NCBI GenBank assembly: GCA_024195265.1
Contig: JAJLRJ010000007.1
Location: forward strand, 12,016,218 to 12,080,217
DNA: 64,000 nucleotides
Source of the DNA: Dendrophyllia cribrosa
Lineage: Eukaryota; Cnidaria; Anthozoa; Scleractinia; Dendrophylliidae
Reading direction: 5' to 3'
In this document: piece by piece, positions 51,627 through 64,000 of the stretch
How positions within the stretch are numbered: the first letter of the stretch is position 1
Layout: each line of letters begins with the position of its first letter
Program-made: the position numbers and the translations under genes
The notes under the pieces: model-generated
The model's input: the letters and a program-made list of their open reading frames with translations, nothing else
Database searches by the model: none
What the model was told of the DNA's origin: nothing

Positions 51627-54600
51627 AAGGCAACATGGGTTCGTAAAGTCGTTAAATCATTATATATTTTACGGTTATGGTGGATATTTTACTGACTTCA
51701 AATTGAGGCCTACAATCAAATCTACAATCTCAGTATTATAAGGCCGATTTCTAAACGCGTTCCTGAGTAAAAAGGTAATGTTATAAAGTGTTTGTATGAG
51801 AAAAATTGATGTCAAATAGTTTTCGTCAGATTAGATATCTGAAAACATTATGAACGGTAAACTTAACGGTAAAGGATTTTTGTGTTAAAACGTGAGCGAT
51901 GTACCTTGGCTACAAAGCTTGCAATCGCGTTTTGACTTTTCAATAAATTTGTTCAACAGATAGCCGGCACTAATTCTACGAAAACATTAAAACGTGACTG
52001 TACGCTTTGTAGCCCAGGTAAATCTATCAAATTTTACAAGAAAATTATTTTACCAAGTATCTCAAGTTTTCCATTCATCAATTTTTCAGATTTTAAATTT
52101 GACGGACATTTTTTGACATCAAATCACGTTTTTTTTCCCGTTTTTTTTTTTTTATCAAAATGGCAGATTTCACTCCGAAATGTTTATTCTTTCTTCAAAT
52201 GTATTGGAAACCTGGTGGGCTACTTCATATAGTGGGCTATACGGAGAGGATAGGCCTGAAAGGGCTGCTTTTTTCACTATCGTAGTCTATGAAAGGCTAG
52301 CAAAATTTGAAGTATTTGAGAGGGTCGCAAAAACAGACTGTGAACCGAAAGAGTGAGCAATTTAATCTTAGTATTAGAAAGGGTAGCTAAAGTTGGGCGA
52401 AATAAGACACACAATTAAGGTTGCACTTATATGATATTCGATTGGCACTTTCCTGAAATTCTCAGTCAACTTTTTGTTAAATCAACAACCAAGAGGAATA
52501 CAAGTGGGGACTTAGTCTCTACAGTTCTTTTAACATACATCATTCCATTATGTCGTATTTATTGTTCCATAGAAATGCGGTCAATGATCTATAACATTAT
52601 TTTATTATTCCCGAACAACAAGGTCATTTATTCATAATAACTTTGAAAGAACTCTTGTCAAAGAAATGCAAAGAATTTAAACAAACTTCTGAATAAATGA
52701 AGGCTCTTGTCACACCAAGTGCTTTGCTTTTCGAAGACACGCCATGATAAAAAAGTCACGCCATCGTTGATTCATAACAAATATCTTTTGAAAGTCTAAA
52801 ACGTTCTGCCTTCAAATGTTTTGCCTTGCCCTGTATCAAAAAGCGACTGAATTTAATCTGATAGCACGAAAAATTGAACGAACGTTAATGAAATATAGGA
52901 AATAATTAGTGTGAGTGGACAAGTGAAACTAGGCTATGCCACAAGTCCTTTGAACGAGTGTTATTTAACGTGATTTAGTACTATTTTTAAAACCACATTT
53001 AGCTGATTACCATAGCTTATCACGAGCACAATTGAGTTTACACAGAAAAGCGTCAGAATGTTGCTGTTTCAATAGTTTTCAAGAAACAACAAACGTAAAA
53101 CAAAAGTGAAAACCCCTTTCAGCGAATGTAATTTGGTACATTTTTCAAATACCACATTAACAATTCCCCACTTGCATTAACAATTGCTCACTAATTTGAA
53201 AAAAGATATTTCCACGCTTGTATAATGGCATTAGTTTTGCATGACTTTTTGATATTGATGACATACTGAGTTAAAACTCTTTTGAACCATACGATGATCA
53301 CAAAAGCAACAAAACAAGGGGAAAACTAATAAGGCATAAAATTGTATACTGATTGATCTTTCGTGGTTTGCTAACTGGTTACAATAATATAAAAAGGTGT
53401 GATCTTTTTTTGACCATGATAGAGCATGTTGGTGGATATGTGTAGTCAAAGATCCACATTATTCATCCAAACATCCACATTTATCCATATTTTACTTTCA
53501 TTTTCGTGATGGAACTTTTCTATTCATTGATGTTCATTTTCAGCTGATGGCCTTCGGGGTGGTCTCTTCAGTTGGTCGTAATAAAATAAAACTTGACTCC
53601 ACTTTTATAAGAGCACCTAAATGATAATCAGTGTTAAGTGTTATAAAGCCCGAAATTTTAATGTTAACTGTTACATTATAACAATATAATTTATCAGGTG
53701 TTACAACTTGTCCTAGATACTAAATAAAACAAGAAAAATAAAATTTCAGAAGTGAATTAGTTCAAGAAGTGTTTCCGTCAACATGCAAAAAGCTTTATTT
53801 TTAATTACAGAGAAAAATTAACACTTATGAAGTTTTGCAATGTGCTTCACATGGCCCTTTCAGAGCAAGAGTAATTGCTAAAGATATTTTGACATTTTGT
53901 TCTTTGGAGGGAATGGGGGTTGGTTAAATGTTTTTTACTAATACAATAAGTGTTTTACTGTTGGCTGTTACCTGGCCTAACATGTTTATATTAGCTGTCA
54001 TTCCAGTTACCCCCCATCGAGACCCTCGTGTAGCTCTTAGAAGGTTGTACGTGATCGTGATTGCCGGAATAAATTGTTTCCGATTCGGCTTGAAGCTTCG
54101 TTGGGCTAATGCAAAGAGGTGGTCTAATTACTGAAGAGCGATGGCATTTTGAACGATTTTTAATTACTACAATCAAACTAAACGCCTCCAGATCATCACG
54201 AAACCATGCTTTTTGTTTTTGTTATTTGTGCACGAAACTACTTTGTACATGAAGCCACCTTGTTATTTTGTAAACTATATGTTGTTTTGCAAATGGGTAG
54301 GACCTTACTTGAGGGGAACATACATTAGTCGACTCTATAAGGTTGACACATTATGCCAGCACAATTTGGAGCATAATACTATGGTTGGAGCATCAGGCAC
54401 TTCACCGGGACAACATTGCATAGTATTTTGCTAAAGGAAAGGGTACGGGTATACGTAGTTCAAATCCTCATGTCTCACCATGAATATATAGTGACAATCG
54501 CCTCCATATTCTCCATACAAATTCAATTGGCTGACAACACAAGACTTTTGAATAATATGACATTTATTTTAAAGAGAATTAATTAATTTATGTGACTATC

Positions 54601-55412
54601 GCGCAATTGGTTTAATCTGTAACCAGCTTCCTTTAAGGGTCATACTGTCATTCGGGTCATTACTTTGCAGGCTCTGAAGCCATGTGGGGAGAGCTATCTG
54701 TCTCGTTTACTCCCAAGCAAGTCAAGATCATTTTCCCTCACTCATTCCATCATTTTTTTCTTTCTCATTTTTGGCTCTGGATGGCGGGTGCGCCCTCACC
54801 AGTGGCCAAAGTACATCCCAAATGGCGGAGTCACTATTTTTTATCCTAGCAAACAGAGCTCACCCAAATCAATACTCCTGGCCGACACTAATCGATATTA
54901 GAGACAATGAACATAAAGGACATTTTATTTATTTCTATAACACATGCATACTGGCATATTTCCCTGACTTCTCCAGATTTCACAATGTTTCAAACTCCCA
55001 ATGCTACAAACTTCTATTATCTACTTTTAACACTTTAGTTCATCAATATTCTCAATTTAACGCTTTTGGTCATTTCAGTTCTCTCTATATTTTCGTTCAA
55101 GAAATTCAAAACCTTCAAAATAATTACATGTCTAAATTATAGGAATTTAATTACATATATGAATAATTAATTATGATTTGCATGTATAAATAATAGGAAT
55201 TTTTGCTTTGAATAAATGCTCTTCGTAATTATTCAAGAGAAGTTCTCTTTTAATTTACTTTTTTTATTCCTTTTTTTTTCATTTTAGTCATTTTTTAGTT
55301 ACACTCCGCAAAATATATAATATGATAAATTCCGAAAATCAATAGAAATAGATCTATGCATGTCCTTTTAAATAACTTTTAAAGTCAAGTATTGTATTAC
55401 ACAGTTTTCATT
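51627..55412. other. Intergenic stretch between the two FGF genes, no gene recognised
   Basis: AT-rich sequence. A frame of about 150 codons at 54684-55142 on + has no ATG start, resembles nothing known and is not called. No element with clear termini was found between 51627 and 55412. Confidence 0.45.
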
Positions 55413-55561
55413 GTTAGAGTGGTTTTACTTAACCCGTGAAACACTATCTAACAATTAGTGTGTGATAGTCCAAATTAAACAAAAGAAAAGAATGAAAATA
55501 TAGTCTAATAGTGCGTACTATTCTACTAACTATTTCACGGGTTAAGTAAAATCACTCTAAC
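55413..55561. mobile_element. 149-bp MITE
   Basis: Left end GTTAGAGTGGTTTTACTTAA; inverted right end GTTAGAGTGATTTTACTTAA, then CCCGTGAAA. The middle is AT-rich. Confidence 0.85.
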
Positions 55562-55642
55562 ACTCTTCTGTAATCATATAATTCTCTTCAAAACATCACT
55601 ACAAACATATTAATAAAGGACCGTGTTAATGATACACAGGCT

Positions 55643-55648
55643 TTTATT
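55643..55648 (-). terminator. Polyadenylation signal candidate of the - strand FGF gene
   Basis: AATAAA on the minus strand about 400 bp beyond the stop at 56046-56048. Confidence 0.35.
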
Positions 55649-55905
55649 CTTCGGCCAAATAGAACAAATTTTAAAGAAAATTGAGACAATCTTAAACACT
55701 TATGATGAATAAATGTTCTTATTCGATATTCCTATATCTCTATCGCTCTACAAAATCGAAAAAACATTGTTCGGTTTTGTGATATCTATATAATATGTAT
55801 CTGAACTCCAGTCTTAAATAACCGAAGGCGGTATTTCGTTCATGATTTAATTATTCCATAATCTGAGTACCAGTCCTTCCTTTGGGGTAGAGGAACAGGA
55901 AGAGT

Positions 55906-55960
55906 TTCTCCCTCCCTTCCCCCTCCCCCTCCCCCTCCCCTCCCCCTCCCCCTCCCCCGA
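55906..55960. repeat. CCCTCC-type simple repeat
   Basis: Irregular run of CCCTCCC units, 86 bp or more beyond the stop of the minus-strand FGF gene, in its probable 3' UTR. Confidence 0.85.
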
Positions 55961-56045
55961 AAAGCCTGTTACTCAGGTAAACTCCCAAGGCCAGAAAGTA
56001 CCATACGTAATATTATTAACTTCTTCTGATAAAAGAGACATAAAC

Positions 56046-59000
56046 CTAGATTACTAGAAACTGAGATCCTTTATGCAGTCGACAGGTTTTGTTGCCCTTT
56101 CGTGGTAGTCCGTCTTTCTGTAGTGCAATGTACATATCGTGAGGCGTCTCCCTGTAGTATTTATGCGAGGAAAACGTGTGAAAGCCGTTCATCTCTTTCA
56201 CGTGCTTGAAAATTGTGCTGTCTGACTTGTTTCTCTACAAGATAAGAATGCACATGTAAATACGTCAATAGCCTGTTAAATGGATAATTTTAAACCTCGT
56301 TGACATTTATTTAAAATGATGGTTTTAATTATTAAAGATGTTCATTCCATAACAACATGGCTTGTTTATTGTTTCATCTCGGTATGGTCTAATTACAGGT
56401 AACCAAAGCTCCAAGTGTAAAAAAACGTAAATTATAAAAGTTTGTATGGGAATTTAACGAACATATTGGTTGTCCGTCTTTTAAACTGCTGTATTTAATA
56501 ATTATTTTAATTCATATTTTATTATATATAATTACATAACTAAATAATTGTTAAATATAGAATTCATTTAACAGGGAAAAAGTATCTTCACAGTGCTCCG
56601 CTGTGATTATGACTGTTCGAGGATTTTTTCTAATTTCGACATTTTCCACGTCAACAAAACTATTCGGTTTCGACCTTTTCGTAATTTTCAATAGCTTCTG
56701 TTAAACGTTTTTTTATGCCTTCACTTGCCCTTACCGGAATAATGTCGTCAATATTTTTTAAACTGTCCGCCATGTTGGACAAAACAGAGAAAACAAATTC
56801 TTCATGACGTCAACCGGGATCTGTACTCAAAAAGACCAACAACCAAAATGCGCGTAGATATATATTTTATAAATAGTGTGCCACAAATGAACTCTTAGCC
56901 GAGATGTTATTTTTGAGCTGTCACCTATGTATATATATACATAATATACACTGGTTTTCAAAAACGTAGCTATTTGAAAAATATATATCTTATATATATA
57001 CCTTTTGCATTCCCATCAAAAACGTTACCTATTAGATAGGAATACAAAAGGTATATGTAGTTTTATATATTTCTGAAACGTCAACCTTTTTGAAAACGAG
57101 TGTATATATATATATATACAATTTAAGATAGAAAATTTCTAGAGACAGTTACTCGAGTTTCACGCACTAAGAACTAGGTATGTCCATATAATACCAAACA
57201 ATGAAGAAAATACCTAATGAAATGATAACAAAATATTCATTCATCATTGTTGTTTGGTGGTTTTTAATTGAAATCGTAGGGAATCTTTTATATTACGAAA
57301 GGCGTTTTCAAATACAACGTTTTTAACTTGTTTTATTTCTAACCTCAACCCTTACCTTGGGTCATGTATTGTAACTAACTTTTGAGTCCGTGAATGAAAC
57401 GTTTGACCTTCTAGATGTAAGCTATTGGACAATATCTTCTGAAATAATCGGGTTTGGCATTCTAAAGCCTTGATCTTGACAGTTGGGAGGAGAGGGGTTA
57501 ACGAATACTCATAAAAATCATTTTATTTCGGTAGCCGAATAATCCTGATGTATAGATTGGATCTTCGCAGCACAGGTCATGTCATTAATGTCCTATTTGC
57601 AGTCTTGATCAATACCAGAAAAAGTTGGGCGCCATTATTCCCTTTGTAATTACAACCTACGCAAGAAATTTAACTAAACAGTCGAGCCTGCAAAAATGAT
57701 TTCGAAAATGGTTTCGCTTCATTCTTGATCACTTAAATAGGAAAGTGCCGGCGTATCTTATGCGTATCCTTTATGTTCCCTTGTTTTATAGGCACGCAAC
57801 ACGTCCAAATAACTCAGATATTTCATTTTTATGAGTTTTATTCTGCTTAAAGCTAACTCTACTTTCAAATTTTAACTTACAACCATGTATACATCTAACT
57901 GCAATAATGTTTTCATGTAAACTAACAAATAAAATTACCTTAAAGATATTCAGAGAAGATAAAGGAAGAGAAAGTGTTAATAAGAAATTAATAAATATTT
58001 ATCATAAGGACTGAGATAAAAAAACATCAATCCCTTTATTTAATAGAAATTTCAGTGTTAAAACATAACCGTTGATATGTCATGTATGAGAAAGAATAGC
58101 TCTGTGAATATTGTAAAGGTAATTAAAGAGGCTCTGTCCCGCCGAAATACAAACTTGTCCTTACCTTATTTTCACGTTATGATTTTACTTTGCCTTCGAA
58201 TCTGCGCTCACTACTCAAACGTAAATTTAATATATTAGTTGTACTCGCTAAAAAATATGTTTATCCCTGTAAAATAACCGAAAAGATACCCAGCCAATCA
58301 GAATTCCAAGAAAAACTAAAATTGCAATGGAAAATAGAGAAATGTGAAAATTAAAATGATCTTCTTTTCTTATAGATCATGTAAACCCTATATTTCATAA
58401 TTTTATTTTCTCTTTTGTGTACTCTTTTCATGTTATATTTATTTATATTTACATTTTATTACCTGTTACACTTTATTACCTGTTATTTTGTATTTTTATG
58501 TGTGCAAATAATTAAATAAAATAAATAAATAAATAAAAAATAAATAAATAAATAAAAAAAATTATTTTCATGTTATAACAACTTAACTAAACAAAACGAT
58601 TTTATAGAACAAAACAGAAGCGGTAGTTTGGAGATAATGTGCAGGATTGCAAGGATGGAAGTGGATTACATTTCATAAAATTGTCATTCTTGTAAAAGTT
58701 TGACCATTTTAGCCGTGATTTTGCCTGTTTTGTTAATTTGCTTTCATCACTTTGGCGATTTTTCCTTCCTATTTCAAAATAATTTAGCAAGCTTAAATCA
58801 AGCTCCTGGCTATAATCATGAAAACACGATATATCAGACCGAACCGCAGTGATACTTTAATTCTTATTTGTTATTTTGTATCAGTTACTATGACAACGTT
58901 CCTGTAATTAGGTGCAAGTACACATTATTTCAAATTTCTAAGCGAAAGTATCTTTAAGCATTTTAACCAAAACATCAATTTAATATTATCGATCGGTGTC

Positions 59001-60802
59001 TTTGAACTTTTGCTTTGACATTTACCGGGGGGTTATTTTTACAGTAACATCTAATATTTAAGTGGTTTTGTATTAATCATTTTCTTTTAATATGGTCTCA
59101 TAATTGAACATTAGGCTTATATTGGCAAACAGCCTAGTGTCTGCTAGTTTCAAAACAAACCCAGCTCAGTTTATCGTTGTTGTTATCTTGGGATAAATAT
59201 TATGCGCTATTCTTAGCTGCAGATACAAAAAAAGGATATGCTTCAATGACGAAATGTCAGTATCGGCGATATATTTGCTTTACCCTAGGCGACAAAAACC
59301 GATATTTAGCATGCAAGCAACCCGCAGCGGAATAATGTTTGCCATTAATTTACGTACGCATTCTGGTGAAAGAAAGCGGAACGGAGCACATTTTTGTGAA
59401 ATTAAAAAAAAAAAAGTTTTATATTAAGATGACATAAGACACTGAAAGCTTGCTTTTTCAATACTGAGGTCGGAAGTTTTTGTTGTGTTGGTTGTAATAA
59501 ACTGCCATGACCTCCGCAATGTTTATATCTTGATGGTATATCCCTTCCGACTCCCAAGAGCCGGGGACAAAAATCAAAAATCAAGAAAAATCCCAAATTT
59601 CATTTGAAAGATATTGAAAAACAAATGGTACCATGCAAAAGTACTGCTGAAGAGGTTTCATTTGAATGGTCACACCATAGGATTTCATCAACAGACTCAA
59701 AAGTTAGAACAAATGGTACCATGCAAAGGTACTGCTGAAGAAGTTTTATTTGAATGGTAACACCGTAGAATTTCGTCAACAGTCTCAAAAGTTAGAATTG
59801 CACTAAATGTCTGCATAATTGACTTTAGGAATGAAAGGGATAAATAAGGTCTTCTCTAAGCATTCCGGTATGACGGCGACACAATCTCTACTGAAGCTCA
59901 ATGTACTTTCCAAAGGCTCAGTGAAAAGTTGACGAATTTAATTAGGAGATTATGGCAATTTGAGCATGCAAATTTCGAACAAACAACTTTCATAACCCTT
60001 AAAACTGACAACAGGGATTGCCTTGCAAAGACAAGACGAGAAATAGCCTCAGTAACGACAAGGAAATATATCATGCAGTGTCAAAATTACAAACAACTTC
60101 GTGCATGCTAAAATCTTGCTATTTGTGCGTAGTACAACTGACTCTTAAATGAGAAAAATATTCTAATTTTTAGGTTTGTATCAGTTTATCTTAAAATAAT
60201 AAAATTGCGATTGAAAAGGTTTAAGCTTGCTGATTGTAGACCCCCATTATATTTTGTTGCTTTTTATGTGCGCGAGAGAGAAAGAACAACTACTGACAAT
60301 AAATTATGAATTCTTGCTATTGACTTATACTTAAATATTTTTTCGCATTTCAGTTTCTTGATTTTGAATCCCTGACGCTGCATTTTAATACTGATATAAC
60401 TATATAATCCATAGAATCAGTGACATTCTTTTATCAGTTTTATAGACAATTGTTTTAGTGATTTACAGTGTCAAACACACACTCAGAGAGACAAGTTCAT
60501 GAAGCTCGAATTATAACAAGGATTGATCGCTTGTCAAGTTCATTAACGTATTTGTTTGTCTCTGTGGACTTTCTACTACTCAATGTTGTTTCTAAACAAT
60601 TTTTAAGCAGTTTATATTGCCAAACATTTAGGTACAAGTTAGTATAGTTCGGATTATTACAGAATTCGTTCATCAAATTCATAAACGTACTGCCGGACTT
60701 GCATGTTCGTGCTTGCTATATTTCTACCATCGAAAGCTATCAAAATTGGTTTCACTAAGTTCTAGCTCTCTTTATAAGTTTTGTACAAAGTTGTTTTTAC
60801 AA

Positions 60803-60842
<40 letters not shown>

Positions 60843-61101
60843 GGTATTAAGGTCCAGTGAACTGAACACAGATCAATAAATCTCTTATTCATAAACAGAT
60901 GCGTTCCAGACTCTTTACAATTGTCCAGACTATGGTTAAGTTAAGCATATACTGACAATAACATAAGCAGTAAAAGAAGAAGAACTGAGATATTTACCGC
61001 AGAAGACAATCGTCCATTGCTGTCCATTGCAATGAATCTCCCAACTTCAGGACTGTAAATGTGAACCAATCCTTTCCCAATTGATTCTAATTGAAGAGTG
61101 A
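56046..61101 (-). CDS. Fibroblast growth factor family ligand, 3' two exons (5' exon not in view)
   Basis: On the minus strand, exon 61101-60998 (104 nt) encodes TLQLESIGKGLVHIYSPEVG and RFIAMDSNGRLSSA. After an intron of 4.76 kb, exon 56234-56046 encodes RNKSDSTIFKHVKEMNGFHT, FSSHKYYRETPHDMYIALQK and DGLPRKGNKTCRLHKGSQF, ending LVI and a stop. These are the middle and last thirds of an FGF beta-trefoil. MYIALQKDGLPRKGNKT is the classical heparin-binding and receptor-binding C-terminal pattern. The phases (1 then 0) and the 104-nt middle exon match the + strand FGF gene exactly. The conserved cysteine of the DEC motif is again absent (DSTIFKH). The exon with the signal peptide and first strands was sought between 61102 and 64000 without success and may lie beyond the window. 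Confidence 0.85.
56927..57121. repeat. AT-rich inverted repeat with about 85-bp arms, FGF intron
   Basis: GTATATATATACATAATATA, CACTGGTTTTCAAAAACGTA and TATACCTTTTGCATTCC are matched inverted by GGAATACAAAAGGTATA, CCTTTTTGAAAACGAGTG and the closing TATATA run. It looks like a MITE or a long hairpin. Confidence 0.7.
57345..57500 (+). repeat. Highly diverged member of the TTAA/88-mer MITE family
   Basis: Retains CTCAACCCTTACCTTGGGTC, TAACTTTTGAGTCCGTGAAT and a closing GAGGAGAGGGGTTAAC, but the middle no longer aligns well with the 88-base unit. Confidence 0.45.
59538..59844 (-). mobile_element. TTAA/88-mer MITE, two-unit copy in the FGF intron
   Basis: Starts TATCCCTTCCGACTCCCAAG and ends TAGGAATGAAAGGGATAA. 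Two 88-base units are present (59622-59797), the second with several substitutions (AAAGGTACTGCTGAAGAAGT). Confidence 0.8.
60808..60837. repeat. (AT)n microsatellite
   Basis: About 15 AT dinucleotides in the FGF intron, near the middle exon. Confidence 0.9.
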
Positions 61102-63572
61102 CTGCAAAAAAAATCAACATGATTTTGATAACATTGTAAGCAAATTTGGCTTCATACACTGTTCTTAAAAAGGTAGATTTGAGGAAAGAGTTTCGAGTTG
61201 ATGGTTGGCGACCGCAAAGTTCGAGTTACGGTACACCAACGGAACAAATAGTTATGTATATAACACTCTCTCTAAATTTCCCCCGCAATAATATTTATCA
61301 TGCGGCACTCCGCCATATTGGATTCAAGCGACCACAAAGCTTAAGAAGAAGTCGATGCCAGTCATCAGATCAAATGATAAAGGGATAAGTTTCTAAAGAA
61401 ACTGTGGTGCTAGGTCGGTCAGGGGAAGTGAAGCATGGAAATCTGGTTTTATCAACTGAGTTGAAAAGGTAAATTGGCTCGTACCATAAAGGGATTCAAA
61501 CTGAGCTGACGTTTCGAGTGCTAGCCTTTCGTCAGCGAGTTATCAGATCGGTTTAGACTGGGTTGGTCTTTCTATAGCTAAATCTTAGTCATGTTTAAAA
61601 TGTAACTCTATTTTTTGAGCTTTTAGATCATGTTCAAAGTTTAATATTTAGAATTATATTATATTATATTCATTCATTCACTCATTCATTCGGCTGCAAA
61701 CTTTACTACTAATCTAACTGACTGGAGCATAAGCATAAGTACTTTCCTGTGATAATATTTGCACAAGTAAGTCCCACATAAGTTTAAAAAAATCATTTGA
61801 ACTATTTCATTTTGTTTTCGACCTGTCTTGAACATTAACACTCTGACTTGGAATAAAAGACAGGACGGCGAAAATGATAATGAAAAAATGTTTTCATGGT
61901 TGCCTTAAACTCAACAATCAAGGTACAGGGTAATTAAGCTAGATCCCGAACGAGAAGAGGCAAAATTCGCCTGGAGTTTGTTGAAAGCTCAACGGAGAAT
62001 ATAAATAATAAGTACGTACCATAAAATATAGTTTTGTTTTTCTCCTGTGGAAGGTCGACTAATCACTTTTTAAACATCAACGGTTTCTCTTTTCGTTGTT
62101 TCTTGTCCATGGGTAAACAATTACAAGATGGACGACAAACGACAAGTGGTTTCGATTCATTGCATGTATTGGCGGTTATACTGGGTGGAATCCTTCGATC
62201 AAGTTGTTCTAGATATGCTGTTGTGTTAGACCTTGTTACCCACTATTTAAAAACAAATAGGCATTGGTATAGGAGCAAGTTTCTTGAGGCGTTATTTACT
62301 TAGGAAAATTGGCCGGACACTCTAGAATGTTGACAAAAGGTCTCGTTTCCTTCGTTCGCTATGTTGCACTATATACACCGGAGGAATATTTTCATGGTCA
62401 TTAGATGAAGAAAACTTCGGACAATTACCACCACCGAAACAAACCAGACAACCTTTCATTGATCTCGCGTTTGTCTCCCCCTAAGTTCTGTTAAGAGCAT
62501 TTTAACTAGAAGCGAAGAAATGTAACTTGAAAGCCACAAGGCTGCAAAACAAAGCTCCATTTTTGATATGTTCTAAAGCATAAAAGATAAAATGTTTCAA
62601 AACAAGATCACAGAGTAAATCAATGAATAAATCTGAATAAATCAATGAATAAATCATAGAGTAAATCTGCAATCATGTTAGATATAAAAATTCTCAATTA
62701 TAAATTCGACGAACCTTTGTTAACAATAATAAGCAGCCTCTACAATTTTGTGATGTCGCACGCATTCATCTTGTAAATGCTACCTTTAACGCGAACGTCT
62801 CATTCAAGATTCTCAACAGAGAAGGTGTACTTTTTGCTAAAGCAAAACTCTAATTCCGACAGGTTTCATAACTGAATAAACCAGAATACCACAAAACACA
62901 CATGAGAATATATAACACCCAAGGACTTATGATAGTCACCAGAAATATTTATATCAGCTTGAATATTCTTTCAATTTGTCGTTGATTCTTTTTAAGTCCA
63001 TTCCTTGAAGTCGCAATAAGATGAGTGCCAGCCTCCATAAAAACATTTCCAAGTCGCTCAGACAATGATTAGACTGAAAGTTCATTGGAATATTCCGAAT
63101 GCATGTTGATGCCTACATTCGTGAACACTGAATACAGGATATAGACTGGAAGTATATCGACTGCTTCGAGTATTTGTTCTTCAGTTTAAAATCGCCCAAA
63201 GAAGGAAACGATGCTTTTGCAATTGTGTATTTTGCTCTTAATTTCTTGCTGAAATCATTGTACAATATCATGTAGAAATGATCAGAAAATTTGATAAATT
63301 ACAGTAGAAATAATTGGATAGCATAGAGATTAAAAAGCAAGTTTCCGAACCGCATTCATATAACGGTTCCCTCGGGTTTTCTGCTCGGAGAATATATTTT
63401 CCAGTTTTGTAAATTATGCTTTTTGTCCAAATGAAACAACTAACCTTAGATAAATATTATATTTGTAAAAACAAAAAATGTTTGTTCTGCTCCACTCTAC
63501 TAGTTCCAGGCCCCTTGCTTATATTAATTTGTTTAGAAGCTTCTTAGCTTGGTTCCAGGCCCTCCGTGCGGT

Positions 63573-63611
<39 letters not shown>

Positions 63612-64000
63612 CGTGCGCATGGCACTTCTTGCTCTCCCCGAACCATCCGTATAGAATTATGGGATTACTTACAGTCTTCATGCCGCCCACGCCTGTGATC
63701 TCGTGCCTTTACTATTGTTTCCTCGAGAATTTGTCCCAGTACATATTATTTCATAGTTTTCCGCGACTATTTTTATTTGAAAGACTAAGTCGGATATTTT
63801 AGTTGTAGTTTTAAATGGAGCCGCCCGTGTTTGAGGTGAATTCCCTCGTCTCCTTTGTATAAGTTAACGGAAGTGGTCGACAAACCGGAAATACAGGACA
63901 GGAACTTGATAAAAATCACTATCCGTTTCAACACAAAAAAAAAACAATTAACTACCGTAGATCAAATTAAAACACCTAGAATATAATTTTGCATAAAACA
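61102..64000. other. Right-hand edge: FGF intron or 5' flank, no exon recognised
   Basis: The stretch lies upstream of the last FGF exon seen on the minus strand. It was scanned on that strand for a trefoil-start exon (DGxxxGT followed by a phase 1 donor); none was found. It contains an AATAAATC-type short tandem repeat (about 62617-62660) and a (CT)n run at 63577-63605. Confidence 0.5.

Noticed and set aside
54684..55142. Frame of about 152 codons on the + strand
   Set aside because: It lacks an ATG, begins after an in-frame stop, and the composition is low-complexity; no domain was recognised. It could be an exon only if transcripts support it.
63566..63802. Possible FGF 5' exon on the minus strand ending at an ACTTAC-type donor near 63670
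   Set aside because: The frame before that donor has no ATG and shows no trefoil features such as DGxxxGT.
1..64000. CRISPR arrays, bacterial operons or ribosome binding sites
   Set aside because: Tandem arrays here lack unique spacers, and the genes are spliced and eukaryotic.

Overview
The window is eukaryotic: many short exons with consensus splice sites, AT-rich introns, tRNA-derived SINEs, LINE and Penelope-type fragments, and a very dense population of small inverted-repeat DNA transposons. The gene content (calpain-7, a small secreted Kazal protein, two divergent FGF ligands) and the style of the repeats suggest a cnidarian, probably an anthozoan such as a stony coral. That assignment is inference; the sequence shows only an invertebrate-type animal genome.

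Region 1 (1081 to about 27610, + strand) is a nearly complete calpain-7 gene in 24 recognisable exons, coding for about 760 residues: two N-terminal MIT domains, a cysteine protease core with the Cys-His-Asn triad intact, and C-terminal C2-like domains. It runs into a gap of exactly 500 N (27611-28110) that removes the last roughly 50 codons. One intron (after exon 21) uses a GC-AG splice pair, which the reading frame forces. The introns hold nested DNA transposons, palindromic MITEs, three minisatellites and a 2.2-kb satellite array grown inside a TTAA-flanked MITE.

Region 2 (28111-35400) has no recognised complete gene. It holds a near-perfect 79-nt hairpin, a frame-split candidate for a secreted peptide, a 3.7-kb TTAA-flanked element with 220-bp inverted termini and another element nested inside it, and a Penelope-type reverse transcriptase fragment.

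Region 3 (35401-37260) carries the last two exons of a small secreted Kazal-domain gene. Region 4 (37261-46099) is transposon-rich and includes a perfect 111-bp palindrome and a tandem duplication in which each copy received a different insertion.

Region 5 (46100-61101) holds two FGF-family genes pointing at each other: a complete four-exon gene on + (46100-49117) and a 3' partial gene on - (56046-61101) whose 5' exon was not found and may lie beyond 64000. They share exon phases, a 104-nt middle exon and unusual sequence features, so they look like a tail-to-tail paralogous pair. From 61102 to the end only intronic or intergenic sequence is seen.

Functionally, the calpain would be an intracellular ESCRT-linked protease, while the Kazal protein and the FGFs are secreted. 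Nothing in the sequence links these genes except proximity.
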